64,000 nt of DNA. Source: Hippopus hippopus (Eukaryota > Mollusca > Bivalvia > Cardiida > Cardiidae). The first letter of the stretch is position 1. Every line of letters starts with the position of its first letter. The stretch spans positions 7,916,777 through 7,980,776 of the forward strand of contig OX328106.1 of NCBI GenBank assembly GCA_946811185.2, given 5' to 3'. A model generated the notes under the pieces. It ran no database searches and was not told where the DNA came from. It saw only the letters and a program-made list of their open reading frames with translations. Positions 23,572-33,775 of the stretch are shown in pieces. Both the position numbers and the translations under genes were made by a program.

Positions 23572-26500
23572 CTTCGGTGTACAACCCGTGATTATGACTC
23601 CTAATAACTTCCATTCCCCTTAATTGCGTCTTACTTTCGAACAAGCACTCTTTATAATGTTCGTGTTTAATGTACGCTTTTACTACTTGCTTCGTGATTC
23701 CCTTACATCTTTTATTTTCCTTCCCATCGTTGCACATTTTATAGGAATATAGTTTAGACCTGAGGCCCACGAACTCCTCGATAACCCTACCGTTCGTCTC
23801 GTCTTTAAACTTGCCTGGGACTTTCTTATTTATTCCCGTAGGAATACCGGAAGAATGATTGGGTGGATATTCGCTCGTATCGATCCAATCTTTAATGTCG
23901 CCGCTAATATCTTTATAAAAATCTTTTGTATCTATTTCGTACATTAAGCTATCCGTATCGGTGAAAAGGAGTTTAGCTTTTTCATTGTATTTATCTTTAA
24001 TAAAATCGTAATGAAACTTATACATTTATACCTTACTTAAATCTAAAATGCACATCCCAACGTAAATGGGTTTATTAAAAAATAAACGCGTTTTTTTCAT
24101 TTGGATTATACATAAATCTTCGTCGAGGACATTTATATCGTAATAGTTTGGTTTAGCGGCTAATTTTTCCGCCTTTTCCCTGGTACCAACTAACCCTATT
24201 GCACTCTTTTCCTAATATTTTCCATAGTCTTACCGAATACGGAATTGTTCATGAATTTGAAGAAATCCTTTTCGAACGCGGATTTAGCTTTCGTTCTTAG
24301 GTTAGTATTTTTTTCGATATAAGGTTTTAACCATTCGCTCTCATCGAAAGTTAGCCCCCTATGAATCTTTTTAATCTTTAGACCCTCACTCAAATAAAAC
24401 TTTCGTAATGTAATACATACCTCTCTTTATCGCGTAAATTAGGTATAAGTTTCTCGACTTTATCGACCTTTAATCTTTCCGGAGCTAACGGTAAATCGTT
24501 ATGCCGGTCCGGTAATTCCTTAGGATATTCGAAATCGACTTCCAATATACAAGGTTGACTCCGCCAATTTTCTAAATCGTCCATCCATCTAAAATTACCG
24601 GTAGGAAGTTTTTGGAGCATCGCGTACTCGTAGAGATTATTCGCGTCCATATAAATAATATATTTCGAGGGTTTTTCCGGATCGTATTTTTCGAGCATAT
24701 ATTTATTATTCGCTTTCGCGTATCGTTTAAAAATAGTCGAGACGCCTCCCCTTATTCCCTTTTCGAAAAATAAAATCATGTCTGGGTCGGATAATAATTC
24801 CAATTTTACCTCGGTAGTTTTTAACATCGCCTCCCAAGCCAATCCGGGCGCCGTATAAAACCAACACGGATCTAGTCCGTAATTATCGAAGCAAATGTTC
24901 CAAAAATTTTCGAAAACGTCTGCCAACAGTAAAACGTCGACCTTATTATATAAGTCGTGATGATCTTTAAAAGTTTTCATCTCGAACGTTTTCCATACGT
25001 CTTGCGTGCGTTTATAATCCTCTTCATTTATTCCAGCGAGTTTAAGCTTCGAATAAAACGCTTCTCGCGGGGGTAATTTCGTTTCCTCTAATTTACCGAG
25101 GCTATCGAACCAATCGTACGGGAATATACCCTTTTGAGAGACCAATTTGAGCTTTTCCCCCTCCAAGTATTTCGCGAGATTAATCTTGTCCTCCTCAGCT
25201 AGAGTGCTAGTTAATTCGTCTAAACTTCTACCTAAAAATTTAAAACTATCGACGAATCTAATCTCATGCGTTTTAGTTTTCGTAATCCCATCAACGACGT
25301 ATTCTATCGGCACCTTTTTAGACACGCTCACGTACGTTTCCTTGTTCGAAGGTATACAAGTATCCTCTTCCGGCGTACGCATTAAATCTTTTATAATTAA
25401 ATGACAGTCGTACCTAGAAAAATTATGAAAGAATACGGGAGTAAAAGTAGGTTTTCTATATATTAAATTACACTCGTTGTGCGCGGCTCCCCTAAATCTC
25501 CCGGTATAATGGCAATGGTCTTTCACCTTTTTCGTCCGGGGAGACGTAGAATCAAATGGTTCCCCGCATATATAACAATCGCTCGCTCCGTAATACCTCC
25601 TTTTATCTTCGACCGTAAAAATCATTTCCCTATGGGGTATACTATCTATTTTTCTTATAATTTTTTCTAGTTTCTTTACTAATTTTTTGCCGGAATAACG
25701 GTACAATTTCGAAGGGAAAACGTCTTCGTGAAGTGATTTGACGTATAAACAATACCCCGAGGTTTTATGCGTTTAATTTACTTTCGTACTGTTCCCCCTC
25801 TTTTCGTCTTTCTTTTCTAACGCGGCCTCCATGTCCGCGTAAATCACGAAGGGGAGTCTCTGTTGTTTCTGTAAATTCTTAAAAAATATCTTGGTACCCT
25901 CTTCGGGTAATTCTATTCTACAAGTGTCTTTTTCTTTGCAATACTCTATATGTTTGGTTAGAGTTTCTTTTTCTTGGAAAGAATTTAAACACCTTTGGCA
26001 AATATGAGTTTTACCGTTATGATTGGATTTTTGTGAAGATAACAATCTACTCATATTTTTAATTAAACAATAATGCTTTTTACCGTCCTTTTCGAGAAGT
26101 AAAAGATTAACGTGATGTTCTCGTTTATAAGCTCCATTACTTACGCCAAGCGGGGAGACTTTGGCGGAATCGAACGAGAATATTGATACGGATATCGAAG
26201 GATTTTGTTTCTCGAATTTTTTCCTATCTGGAACGGAAACGGGGTAATTTATCCCTTCCATATTTAACGAGTTTCACAAGGGTATTAGTTTACCGATTCT
26301 TTCGGGATGAACGTCCGTCGGGTTCAGAGCTCTAAGAATACAATACGCGAAACACCTGTCATCCTCCGTGTTTTTCGGATTAATAACGCTTTTCGTATTC
26401 GCTATCTTAGGAGGAATCGGGATCCAAGAACTACCCTTTATCGGTTTAAAATCTACCGTGTATAATCTTAAATCGATCGCGTAAATGACTCTCCAATAAT

Positions 26501-27430
26501 CCATTTGCATTTCTATTTTCGCTATATTATCTAATACCCGTTCCTCCATTTCCTCGTATATTTCCTCGACATCGCCCCCCTCTAAATTAACGATCGGAAA
26601 TCCGGAATGGAAATGCATAGGTTTTAATTCTTTAGTTCCGGAGTGTTTCATCATACACTTCATAATGAGTTTAACTTTCGTTTGACGATTCTTTCTCATA
26701 ACGTCGGTTAATTTATCTTCCGCTAAAAGGAGTAATTCGCCTCTTACAATATATACCTTGGTAAATCCTTTTAGCGCCGATGGCCCTTCTTCGATCTCTT
26801 GTTCGTCTTTCTTCTTATAAAACTTATCTATCTTTTCTTTAAAGCTTCTAACTCGGGCGTTACTTTCCTCGGAGTATCGCATTCTAAATATTCGATCAAC
26901 TTCTTGATCGCTTTTTTAGGTAGTGCTGTTGATTGCGGGATATGCCCTCCCGGACTAATTAGAAGATCGATTATCTCGGCTTTCCTGAGTCTAGAGTAAC
27001 CGCGAATTCCTAAAGATTTACATTCCTCTTGTAATTCTTTTATCGTAAGTCTCCCGAATTGAGAAGGAAGATATAGAAGATCGATTAATCCGGCTTTCTT
27101 GCGTCCAGAGTATCCTCGAATTCCTAAAGACTTACATATCTCTTTTAACTTACTTACCTTAATATCGCAAAAAAGATCGGCTAGACTAATAGGTGGTGAA
27201 TTACTTCGAAGATCGACTAATTTGACTCTTTTAAGCGTAGAGCATCCTCCAATTCCTAAAGACTTACTTTACCGTTTTAAGTCTTTTACCGTAAGTTCCC
27301 CGAATTGAGGAGGATTACGTAGAAGATCGACTAATTCGGCTTTCCTGCGTCTAGAGTATCCCCGGTTTCCCCTATCCCTAGCTAAATTTCTTAAACCTGT
27401 TACGGTTAACGCTTCGTAATTCGTACTCAT
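23468..27430 (-). pseudogene. polB: Protein-primed family B DNA polymerase with N-terminal SAP repeats, degraded
   Basis: Replicates the element from protein-primed ends. From the N-terminus: SAP-like repeats at 27430-26880 (L-T-V...R-G-Y-S-R-R-R-K-A-E-L-V type units, about four); conserved N-terminal region; Cys2/His2-like C-x2-C...H-x4-C region near 25980; exonuclease motifs Y-A-D-M-E, Y-D-C-H-L and D-V-L-L-L-A-D; polymerase motif A (D-A-N-N-L-Y) near 24650, motif B (N-N-S-V-F-G-K) near 24230, motif C (D-T-D-S) near 23950. Breaks: in-frame stops at 27269-27271 (TAA), 26274-26276 (TGA), 25773-25775 (TAA) and 24026-24028 (TAA); frame changes near 26850, 24400 and 24200. The catalytic motifs are still readable. 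The last ~34 codons lie inside the left TIR. About 1,300 codons before damage, usual for the family. Confidence 0.92.
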
Positions 27431-27490
27431 TTTAAATTGAGAACTTTATCGCTTAACTTAAAGCGTAATTTTATTATCGTCGTAATAAAA

Positions 27491-27841
27491 TTACTTAACC
27501 TTATACTTATTATTCCAAATTCTCCCGCGATAGTTACTAACCGTTTTCTGGCTGCGATCTATAAATTTACCCGCACTATAAAGCGATGGAAAGGTTTTTA
27601 TTTCGCCGGTTTCGACGTCTTCTAAAGTAACTTTCCTAGGATTATCCGGAATACTTTTTAATCTATCGTATTTGGGGTCTTTTACTTTTATCTCCTCTAG
27701 GCGTACTTTCTTTCTGTTTTTATCAGGTACCTTCAATCCGTGTTTTTTCGTCATCTTGATTAAACGATCTTTACTCCAGTATGAGCAGAAAACTATATCG
27801 TTTTCTTTAAGAACTTTCTTTAAATCCTCGAGAAATATCAT
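27491..27841 (-). CDS. Small protein with NUMOD-like DNA-binding segment
   Basis: 116 residues. The N-terminal part is basic and charged. Residues ~70-115 (V-T-L-E-D-V-E-T-G...F-P-S-L-Y-S-A-G-K-F...S-N-Y-R-G) resemble the NUMOD1-type helix-turn-helix found beside GIY-YIG and HNH homing endonucleases. No nuclease motif is visible, so a DNA-binding accessory role is inferred. Similar small proteins occur in other Polintons as far as I recall. Open frame; starts 81 bp from the divergent + strand gene. Confidence 0.6.
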   Translation of the reverse strand: MIFLEDLKKVLKENDIVFCSYWSKDRLIKMTKKHGLKVPDKNRKKVRLEEIKVKDPKYDRLKSIPDNPRKVTLEDVETGEIKTFPSLYSAGKFIDRSQKTVSNYRGRIWNNKYKVK

Positions 27842-27922
27842 TTTCGTAAGGGCCCGTATTCGCTTAATTCAGAACATTTTGAAATATAACCGTAATCCTA
27901 TCATAAAATAAAGAAACCCGCG

Positions 27923-28570
27923 ATGGATTTAGTTATAAAAAATAAACTAAAATATATCGACAATAAGTCTAAGGTTAACACGCTTTACCATGGTATCCAA
28001 AGTTTGGAACGTAGCTATAGATGTACCCTAATGTATTCGCGTACCGAGTGCAATAAACACATGGAAGCGTTTAACGATTTAAAAATCGAATTGTATTATC
28101 GTTACAGCGAATATATATGCGGATACGACGATTCGTGCGCGATAGTCTTTCGCGTAGCTCGTTGATCGGGAAAAGTTCACTGTTTATTAGATACCCCGTT
28201 ACTAGTGGTTGAAGGTTTAGACCTTTTAAATAAGTTAAATCGTTATTTGCAGCTTAATGACGGGAGTAGATATATGGCTACGGGAGGATTATTAAAATTT
28301 TTAGTCGACGCTTACGACGATGGAGACAATTTTTTCCCGTACGTGACATTCGAGAGAATGAGCGTGTTGCCGATAAGGAAAAATTCTTTTGCCGAGGAGT
28401 ACCCGCATAGGTTAGATACTTCTATATTCCCCAGAGTTTTAGCGATTAGGCCATGCCCTATACTTTTAGTGGGGACGTTTACGGACCAACACGAAATTAT
28501 CGACGTTATTCCCCTCGAAAAAGAATTTAAAAAGCGCGAAAAAAAGGAACGCCGAACAAAGAAAAAATAG
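27923..28570 (+). pseudogene. Orphan Polinton gene with one in-frame TGA
   Basis: Two open stretches, 27923-28162 (80 codons) and 28166-28567, lie in the same frame, separated only by TGA at 28163-28165. About 215 codons. The first part is helical with several Cys and Tyr; the second contains a G-G-L-L-K-F-L-V-D-A segment and a Lys/Arg-rich end. I do not recognise the family. It is the only + strand gene in the left two thirds of the element, convergent with the capsid gene and divergent from the NUMOD-like gene. CpG-rich codon use matches its neighbours, so it belongs to the element. Confidence 0.6.
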
Positions 28571-28604
28571 ATATATAACTACTCCGTTTAACGTAGTTAT
28601 ATAT
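28571..28604. terminator. Perfect 12-bp hairpin between convergent genes
   Basis: Stem atatataactac (28571-28582) and gtagttatatat (28593-28604) with a 10-nt loop. It fills the 37-bp gap between the + strand orphan and the end of the capsid gene. It may mark 3' ends on both strands. Resembles the hairpin at 39751-39790. Confidence 0.65.
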
Positions 28605-28607
28605 TTC

Positions 28608-29894
28608 CTAATACACCACGCTCATTTTATTTCCGACGGATTGGAAGTTAATTAATCTATCGCTAATAATAATAGCGAATGCCTCCGTGTTCGCGGGCAC
28701 ATTTTCGGTAAAAGTCATCTTGATTTGAATATCAGTGACCGAGTATTTTAATCTCTCGCTTTGTTTAGAAACGTCAAACACGAACAAAGGATAGAGGGTT
28801 CTATAATCGGAGGGAGTAATGTTGGGGTTTGACACCAATTCGTCCATGTTATAAAACTTAGATCTAAATAAAACGGCGTCGCCGTACGCTCTACTAAATT
28901 GGTTCGCAGGAAACGAAAGATTATAGTCGGCCGCGGGATATCTAATGGAATTTAGCGTAACATAAATATTTTTAACGTTTCTATGATCGAACACAGCCAG
29001 GTTTTGTTGTTGGTTATTATTTTTACCGGTCTGAAAGCCGACGATGATAAAACGAGGCACCTCGGGTGATGATTTAACGCCGAGTCTCCAGGTAAACGTT
29101 GTTGTCTGAGTAACCGAGATAGAGTCGCACTGCCTCATTCTATATCCGACCGGTACTTTTTCTTTTCTCTCGATAATTTTATAAAGTTCCATCTTCTCTC
29201 CATCCGCGGGTAGCACGTGCGGCATATACCAAGATATTTTAATTAAATTAATACTACCATCGGCCGGGGCGACGCCATCTCGAAAGACCGCGTCATTATC
29301 GCCATTTCTCGTCAAGGTGAGAGTTTGCTTCATTCCGTATATTATCTTATTATAATCGTCTCAAAAACCGAAAATATGTTTTAACGGAACTCTGAAGCTA
29401 AAGGTACCTCTCGGAAGAGGAATATTAATGATATAATTTCTCCTTACAACGAAACCGGTGTTTCCGGCGGCCGCGTTAGCCGTCGTATCTTTATACCAAC
29501 ATTGATTTAATCCTTGCGATTTAGAAAAATCGTCGGGATATTTTAGTAAGCCGAGCATCGTAGTAGCCTGACCGGGATACAATAAGGATTCGATGTCCAT
29601 GCCCGAAAGTTGATACTTTATAGTTTTAAAAAGATACATGAGACCGTTGTTTATTAAAGAAATATTGGTATTCGCGTCGTAAACTGCCCCGGTATCACTT
29701 CTTATTAATTCGCCTATAAAAAGTAAATAACTCTCGCTAGGATGAGTAAAAATATCTTGGGTCTCGATGTTAATCTTAATATCTCCTCCCGAGTTATTGA
29801 GGTTCGTACCAGTGATCGGTTGGTACTCGAAGTGTTCGTACTCGATGATACTATTGTCTTTTAAAACTGGTTCGGTTATTTTTAAAATGTCCAT
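28608..29894 (-). pseudogene. MCP: Major capsid protein (double jelly roll), one in-frame TGA
   Basis: Forms the icosahedral shell in predicted virions. Two open stretches of 177 and 241 codons lie in one frame, separated by TGA at 29361-29363 and nine sense codons. Together ~428 codons, as expected for Polinton capsids. The N-terminal part includes the F-E-Y-Q-P-I start region and a segment ending at I-P-L-P-R-G-T-F-S-F-R; the second part holds the other jelly roll. The stop falls in the linker between them. Apart from the stop I see no frameshift. Preceded by a TATA-like tract directly before the ATG. Confidence 0.88.
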
Positions 29895-29915
29895 TTTTTT
29901 ATACGATTATAATTT
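29895..29915 (-). promoter_or_regulatory. TATA-A(n)-ATG start element of the capsid gene
   Basis: On the minus strand ttataatcgtataaaaaa runs straight into the ATG, implying a very short leader. The same arrangement precedes most leftward genes. Confidence 0.5.
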
Positions 29916-29918
29916 TTT

Positions 29919-30266
29919 TTAAATTAACCAAAGCTGGGGAGAAGACGCGTTTTTGGTATTAATGAACACGCTTTTAAGCCGAATGACGTTCGCGGTATAT
30001 CCTTTAGTTTTAGCGTAAACTTTGTTACCGTATATGAACGTTACTCGGGGTATACCCCACTTTTCTAAACGTTCATTTACCTTTTTCTCGATCCCTTTCA
30101 TCTCGGTTATTTTTTCGGGGGATAACTCGACGACGGATTTCTTATAACCGTATTTCGTTTCGTTAGTTTTAAGGATTTTACAATCTTTTAGACTTAAAAA
30201 TGCGCCTTCTATATTAATAGAACTAGTACCGTATTCTTTATAATATACGCGATTAAACGTTAACAT
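29919..30266 (-). CDS. Unrecognised Polinton protein, 115 residues
   Basis: Begins M-L-T-F-N-R-V-Y-Y-K. Mixed alpha/beta with many Lys/Tyr and no TM helix or Cys motif. Lies between the capsid gene and a hydrophobic virion-type protein in the leftward cluster, with ataaaaaaagataATG upstream. A structural or assembly role is plausible from position only. Confidence 0.55.
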   Translation of the reverse strand: MLTFNRVYYKEYGTSSINIEGAFLSLKDCKILKTNETKYGYKKSVVELSPEKITEMKGIEKKVNERLEKWGIPRVTFIYGNKVYAKTKGYTANVIRLKSVFINTKNASSPQLWLI

Positions 30267-30294
30267 TATCTTTTTTTATAAGTAACGTCTTAAC

Positions 30295-30669
30295 TTATAC
30301 TATTTTAATGCCCGTTCCGCTATTTAATTTTTTAGCTAAGTCTCGAATAGAGATAGCGCTTCCATCTATTAACGTACTAATGTCGACCGGAGCGGAGGTG
30401 TGTTCTCGTAAAATTCTCTTCGATTTCGGCGTCAAAGCTTTCGTAACTAATTTTTTCCCTGTTTCTATAGCCGCACTTTTTCCGACCTCTAAAGCTTTCT
30501 TCGCGCCTTCCTTAGCTACGCTCTTTCCCACGTCGAGGGCGGAACTCGCGAGTTGTTTAGCCGCGCTACTCGTAAAAAGTCTCGTTAAAAAGCTAGCGAT
30601 ACTATCGAAGATTCCGGAACCGCCGTACGAATACCTTCTTTTAAATCCGTGTTTTTTAACGATAATCAT
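30295..30669 (-). CDS. Basic, amphipathic virion-associated protein
   Basis: 124 residues. The N-terminus is K-K-H-G-F-K-R-R-Y-S-Y-G-G-S-G, followed by an amphipathic segment (I-A-S-F-L-T-R-L-F) and Ala/Lys/Gly heptads to ~85. This composition resembles membrane-active or core proteins of adenovirus-like viruses (pVI/pX type) and similar proteins in other Polintons. No enzyme motif. Intact; TATA-A(n) start 8 bp from the next gene. Confidence 0.6.
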   Translation of the reverse strand: MIIVKKHGFKRRYSYGGSGIFDSIASFLTRLFTSSAAKQLASSALDVGKSVAKEGAKKALEVGKSAAIETGKKLVTKALTPKSKRILREHTSAPVDISTLIDGSAISIRDLAKKLNSGTGIKIV

Positions 30670-30676
30670 CCTTTTT

Positions 30677-31525
30677 TTATAACGTAGACATTAATTTTTT
30701 ATAATCTCTCGAATTTAAAAAGCCTTGTCTTTTTAATTCATCACAAATACTCACTAACTCGTTTCTTACGCCCGTATTACCCGCTTTTTTACTTGCCAGC
30801 AATAGGTCCATTCTTTCTATTAACGCATTAGGGTCAGACGGGATAACGACGATACCCTGTCCTCGATGAGGTTCTCTATTATCCCAAATAGGTCTAAGTA
30901 TAACGTTCCATTTTTTACTTTTAGAAGATTTGGGATATTTACTCGTCGGATCGTTGTCGCGATAAAGGGTGTTGGTTTTTGTCATCAACTTCGCGTAGTT
31001 AACGAAATCTCCGGCAGTATAAATATTATCATCCGGGTTCTTAGAAACGATTAACTCCCATAGACCGGGGGTACCTTCATATTCCTCTTCGTCAACAATA
31101 ATATTGTCATCTATAATAACAACTGGTTTGTTACCAATATAAAAAATACCATTTCTATCATATAGTCCATACGTTGTATCAGCTTCAGACTTACTAGTAA
31201 ACTTTCTTAAATACTTTTCCGCTATTGACCAAATAAATTGTACATCTTCTCCCGTTGGTTTATCATAAGCTGTGATAGAAGGAAAGGCTGGAAACTTAAT
31301 AGCCTTGATACCCTCTTTAATAGGTCTAAGTTCTTTCGTAATCTCCCTCGCCTTGGCTTTTCGCGTTTCCGTAACGGGTTTAAAAAACTTTGAAAGATCG
31401 GCTTGAAGTTCCCGTTCACCCGTTCTCTCCTCTAGTAGATTATCCCGAATATTCTTTCTCGTTTCGAGATACTCCTTTACGATTAAGTCCCTTTTCGCGG
31501 GATCGAATATTTTTAAAAAAGACAT
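30677..31525 (-). CDS. DUF8207-like protein, 282 residues
   Basis: Intact. Residues ~1-95 are charged and helical; ~110-215 carry Y-G-L-Y-D, F-Y-I-G-N-K-P-V, E-Y-E-G-T-P-G-L-W-E-L-I and K-W-N-V-I-L-R-P-I-W, which I recognise as the DUF8207-type block common in Polinton-derived genes of cnidarians and molluscs. Function unknown. Strong start context, atatataaaaaATG. Confidence 0.75.
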   Translation of the reverse strand: MSFLKIFDPAKRDLIVKEYLETRKNIRDNLLEERTGERELQADLSKFFKPVTETRKAKAREITKELRPIKEGIKAIKFPAFPSITAYDKPTGEDVQFIWSIAEKYLRKFTSKSEADTTYGLYDRNGIFYIGNKPVVIIDDNIIVDEEEYEGTPGLWELIVSKNPDDNIYTAGDFVNYAKLMTKTNTLYRDNDPTSKYPKSSKSKKWNVILRPIWDNREPHRGQGIVVIPSDPNALIERMDLLLASKKAGNTGVRNELVSICDELKRQGFLNSRDYKKLMSTL

Positions 31526-31552
31526 TTTTTATATATATTATAATTTTTCAAC

Positions 31553-31686
31553 GCGATTTTCATCGCGATTTTTATCGCAGTTTTCAACGCGATTTTCATC
31601 GCAGTTTTCAACGCGATTTTCATCGCGATTTTCATTGCAGTTTTCAATGCGATTTTCATCGCAGTTTTCAACGCAATTTTCAATGC
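31553..31686. repeat. 12-bp minisatellite (11 units)
   Basis: Variants of gcgattttcatc and gcagttttcaac in alternation. All frames stay open because the unit is a multiple of three, giving spurious ORFs on both strands. Lies just upstream of the DUF8207-like gene. Confidence 0.9.
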
Positions 31687-31687
31687 A

Positions 31688-31726
31688 AAATATATATTCT
31701 TTTTTAAAAAACCAGAATATATATTT
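31688..31726 (-). terminator. 13-bp perfect hairpin downstream of the membrane-protein gene
   Basis: aaatatatattct (31688-31700) pairs with agaatatatattt (31714-31726) around 13 nt. About 45 nt past the stop of 31771-32391. Same style as the two convergent-junction hairpins. Confidence 0.5.
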
Positions 31727-31770
31727 CTCAACTCGTTTCGTAACTAAAGTTACACGAAAAATTTATTTTT

Positions 31771-32391
31771 CTAGGCACGATTCTTTTCCACCAACCTCCG
31801 AAAGGACTCGCGCGTTTCTTGCCTCCCTCTCTCAATTAAACTTTCTTCGTTTTCGGTAGATTTCTTAATTTTCATTCTTATCTCCTCCTTCATTTTCTTA
31901 TACTTATCTCGTTCTCCCGTGATAAGTTTAAATTCTTCGTCCGACACGTAATTGTCGATTAAAACTTTAGATACGTGCGAAGCGATTGTATCGAGCTTAG
32001 CATCAGCCGCCATTCGAATCTTTCGATGTTTTTCTACCTTAGTCGTCGATTTTCTTACCACGTATTTACCTATTATCGAAAGAAGCCCGGTTACCCCCAC
32101 TGCAACTTCTAACGCTATGACGGCTGGAATAGCTACGACGGTAGATAGTAAACCGATTCCGCCTATCCCCGAAGCCATGGTTACCGTGACCAAAACCGTG
32201 TCGACGTTGTCAATGACTCTCGCGGCTCTAGAATACTTTTTAGCTAAGGCGTCCCTCTCCCGAATTTCGTTCTCGAGAAACTGTCGTACTTCGGATATTT
32301 CTCGTAAACGGTAGGAGTGACCCCCGTTATCCATAGGTGGAGCGCTCGGATATAATTTTTTAGAAGGATGTTCTTGATCCGTTTCTATCAT
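31771..32391 (-). CDS. Polinton membrane protein with Y-P-S-A-P-P motif
   Basis: 206 residues, intact. The N-terminal Y-P-S-A-P-P resembles late-domain P-S/T-A-P motifs that recruit ESCRT in enveloped viruses (an inference). A coiled segment ~27-60 is followed by a Gly/Ala/Val-rich hydrophobic region ~65-112, enough for one or two helices, then a charged C-terminus. Closely similar proteins are frequent in mollusc and cnidarian Polintons. A role in membranes or egress is plausible but unproven. Confidence 0.7.
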   Translation of the reverse strand: MIETDQEHPSKKLYPSAPPMDNGGHSYRLREISEVRQFLENEIRERDALAKKYSRAARVIDNVDTVLVTVTMASGIGGIGLLSTVVAIPAVIALEVAVGVTGLLSIIGKYVVRKSTTKVEKHRKIRMAADAKLDTIASHVSKVLIDNYVSDEEFKLITGERDKYKKMKEEIRMKIKKSTENEESLIERGRQETRESFRRLVEKNRA

Positions 32392-32420
32392 TTCTTTTTA
32401 TAGAAATAATATTTTTTTTT

Positions 32421-32792
32421 TTACGCCAGATAATTTAGGTAGCAAAATAACTCGCCCTCGGGTATTTCGATAGGTTTCCCGGAGAAATTATAAATATAGA
32501 CTAAGATATCGTCGACCTTATTATCGAGATACATTCCATTAAGAACGGTTAAACTATTTTTCCATTTATTACTAACGGATATCGCTACGACTCCTCTCGT
32601 AAATATATAACCGAATCCTAGCGAAAGTCTCACGCCATCGCGAGGAGGGATCTTGATAGTTACTTACGAGTATATTTTCCATTTTAGAGGATCTCGTTTT
32701 AAGGGAGGATACCTTACCGAATGAGGTTTCCAAAATATAGTTTTATGTCGAGTAGTATTATTAGGTTTTATACCGAATTTATGGATATCCAT
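32421..32792 (-). pseudogene. dUTPase-fold-like protein, one in-frame TAA
   Basis: An ATG at 32792 opens a 42-codon stretch, then TAA at 32664-32666, then the same frame runs to 32421. 123 codons. The C-terminal half has the beta-rich pattern I-P-P-R-D-G...F-T-R-G-V-V-A...I-E-I-P-E-G-E-L of trimeric dUTPase-like folds, but I cannot see full dUTPase catalytic motifs. Adjacent to the similar 32796-33128 gene. Confidence 0.6.
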
Positions 32793-32795
32793 TTT

Positions 32796-33128
32796 TTATT
32801 CGTTTTCGTATATAACGAGAAATAATGGTTCGCCTTTCGGGATAGTAATATCTTCGTTAGTAAAATTTGTAAAAGATGTATGCATGTTTCCCGCGTTAAA
32901 TCCTCTACACGTGGAATCATCGCCGATTCTTATACCCTTTAAGATTAAATTTTTATCGATTAGAACTAGTAATTTATCGCTGGGCCCGGAGCCGATCGGA
33001 ATAGTTACGTGAGTTTTAGGTTCTAGTTTTATTTCTCGTCGAGAATATAACTCCCATATATTATCTTTAACTCGCGTAGGTTGACAAAAATAACACGGGG
33101 AAGGAAACCAATTTTCTTTATTACACAT
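32796..33128 (-). CDS. dUTPase-fold-like protein, 110 residues
   Basis: Intact. C-x2-C near the N-terminus, then beta strands ending in I-T-I-P-K-G-E-P-L-F-L-V-I, a pattern shared with 32421-32792. Possibly a structural or receptor-binding beta-trimer rather than an enzyme. Actataaaaaa directly precedes the ATG. Confidence 0.6.
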   Translation of the reverse strand: MCNKENWFPSPCYFCQPTRVKDNIWELYSRREIKLEPKTHVTIPIGSGPSDKLLVLIDKNLILKGIRIGDDSTCRGFNAGNMHTSFTNFTNEDITIPKGEPLFLVIYENE

Positions 33129-33166
33129 TTTTTTATAGTAAAAAAATATTTTCTTTAAATTAAATT

Positions 33167-33754
33167 TTATAATATGGCGCCTAAAATTGGGATATTAGCG
33201 AATGGACTATTAGGTCCGAGCAAAAGTCCTCTTCCGTCGTAAATCTTTCCCCCTCGCTTTAAATATAAACCGTCGCCGAAAGATTTTAATCCTTTCCCTT
33301 TATACGTCTTTAAGTATAATCCGCATCCATCGGTTTCGACTTGACAAACGTTTCCTCCTTTTTTAAGATAAAGGCCCGACCCCATCGCTTTTTGTACGCC
33401 CGTTTGAGCTAATCCGGAAAGAGCGCCGACGCCTAAAGCCGGTAAAACGGTTTTCGCGAGCATCGGTAAAGCTCTAGCGGCCAACCCGGCCAACATTCCG
33501 AGAAAACCTCCCTCTATTTTCGCATTATATTTAAGTTGTTTCGCGGACATTTTAATCGTGATACCCTTACCGTCCTCGTGGGCTTTAGCTATTTTTCTCG
33601 CTTGAGAATCGGTTAACGCTAAAACGTCATTACCTCGTAAATCTTCGCGACCTAAACGAATACTTACCGGACAACCGGCTTTAACGGCGTGTTGAAGCTT
33701 TTGCTTTTGCCCTTCCGATATATTTACTTTAACGTTAGTACTATAACTCCTCAT
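33167..33754 (-). CDS. Virion-core-like protein with hydrophobic patch and Gly-Leu-Tyr-Leu repeats
   Basis: 195 residues, intact. Residues 1-75 include D-S-Q-A-R-K-I-A-K-A and a basic helix of the type I know from Polinton proteins. Residues ~80-120 are a Gly/Ala/Leu-rich patch starting G-G-F-L-G-M-L. Residues ~125-180 hold three G-L-Y-L-K motifs. Likely a minor virion or core component; a membrane-active role is suggested by the hydrophobic patch. Confidence 0.65.
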   Translation of the reverse strand: MRSYSTNVKVNISEGQKQKLQHAVKAGCPVSIRLGREDLRGNDVLALTDSQARKIAKAHEDGKGITIKMSAKQLKYNAKIEGGFLGMLAGLAARALPMLAKTVLPALGVGALSGLAQTGVQKAMGSGLYLKKGGNVCQVETDGCGLYLKTYKGKGLKSFGDGLYLKRGGKIYDGRGLLLGPNSPFANIPILGAIL

Positions 33755-33775
33755 TTTATTACATAATTATTTTTT

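Noticed and set aside
31513..31731. 72-codon K-I-A-L-K-T-A-M repeat ORF and its + strand partner
   Set aside because: A product of the 12-bp minisatellite, open in all frames.
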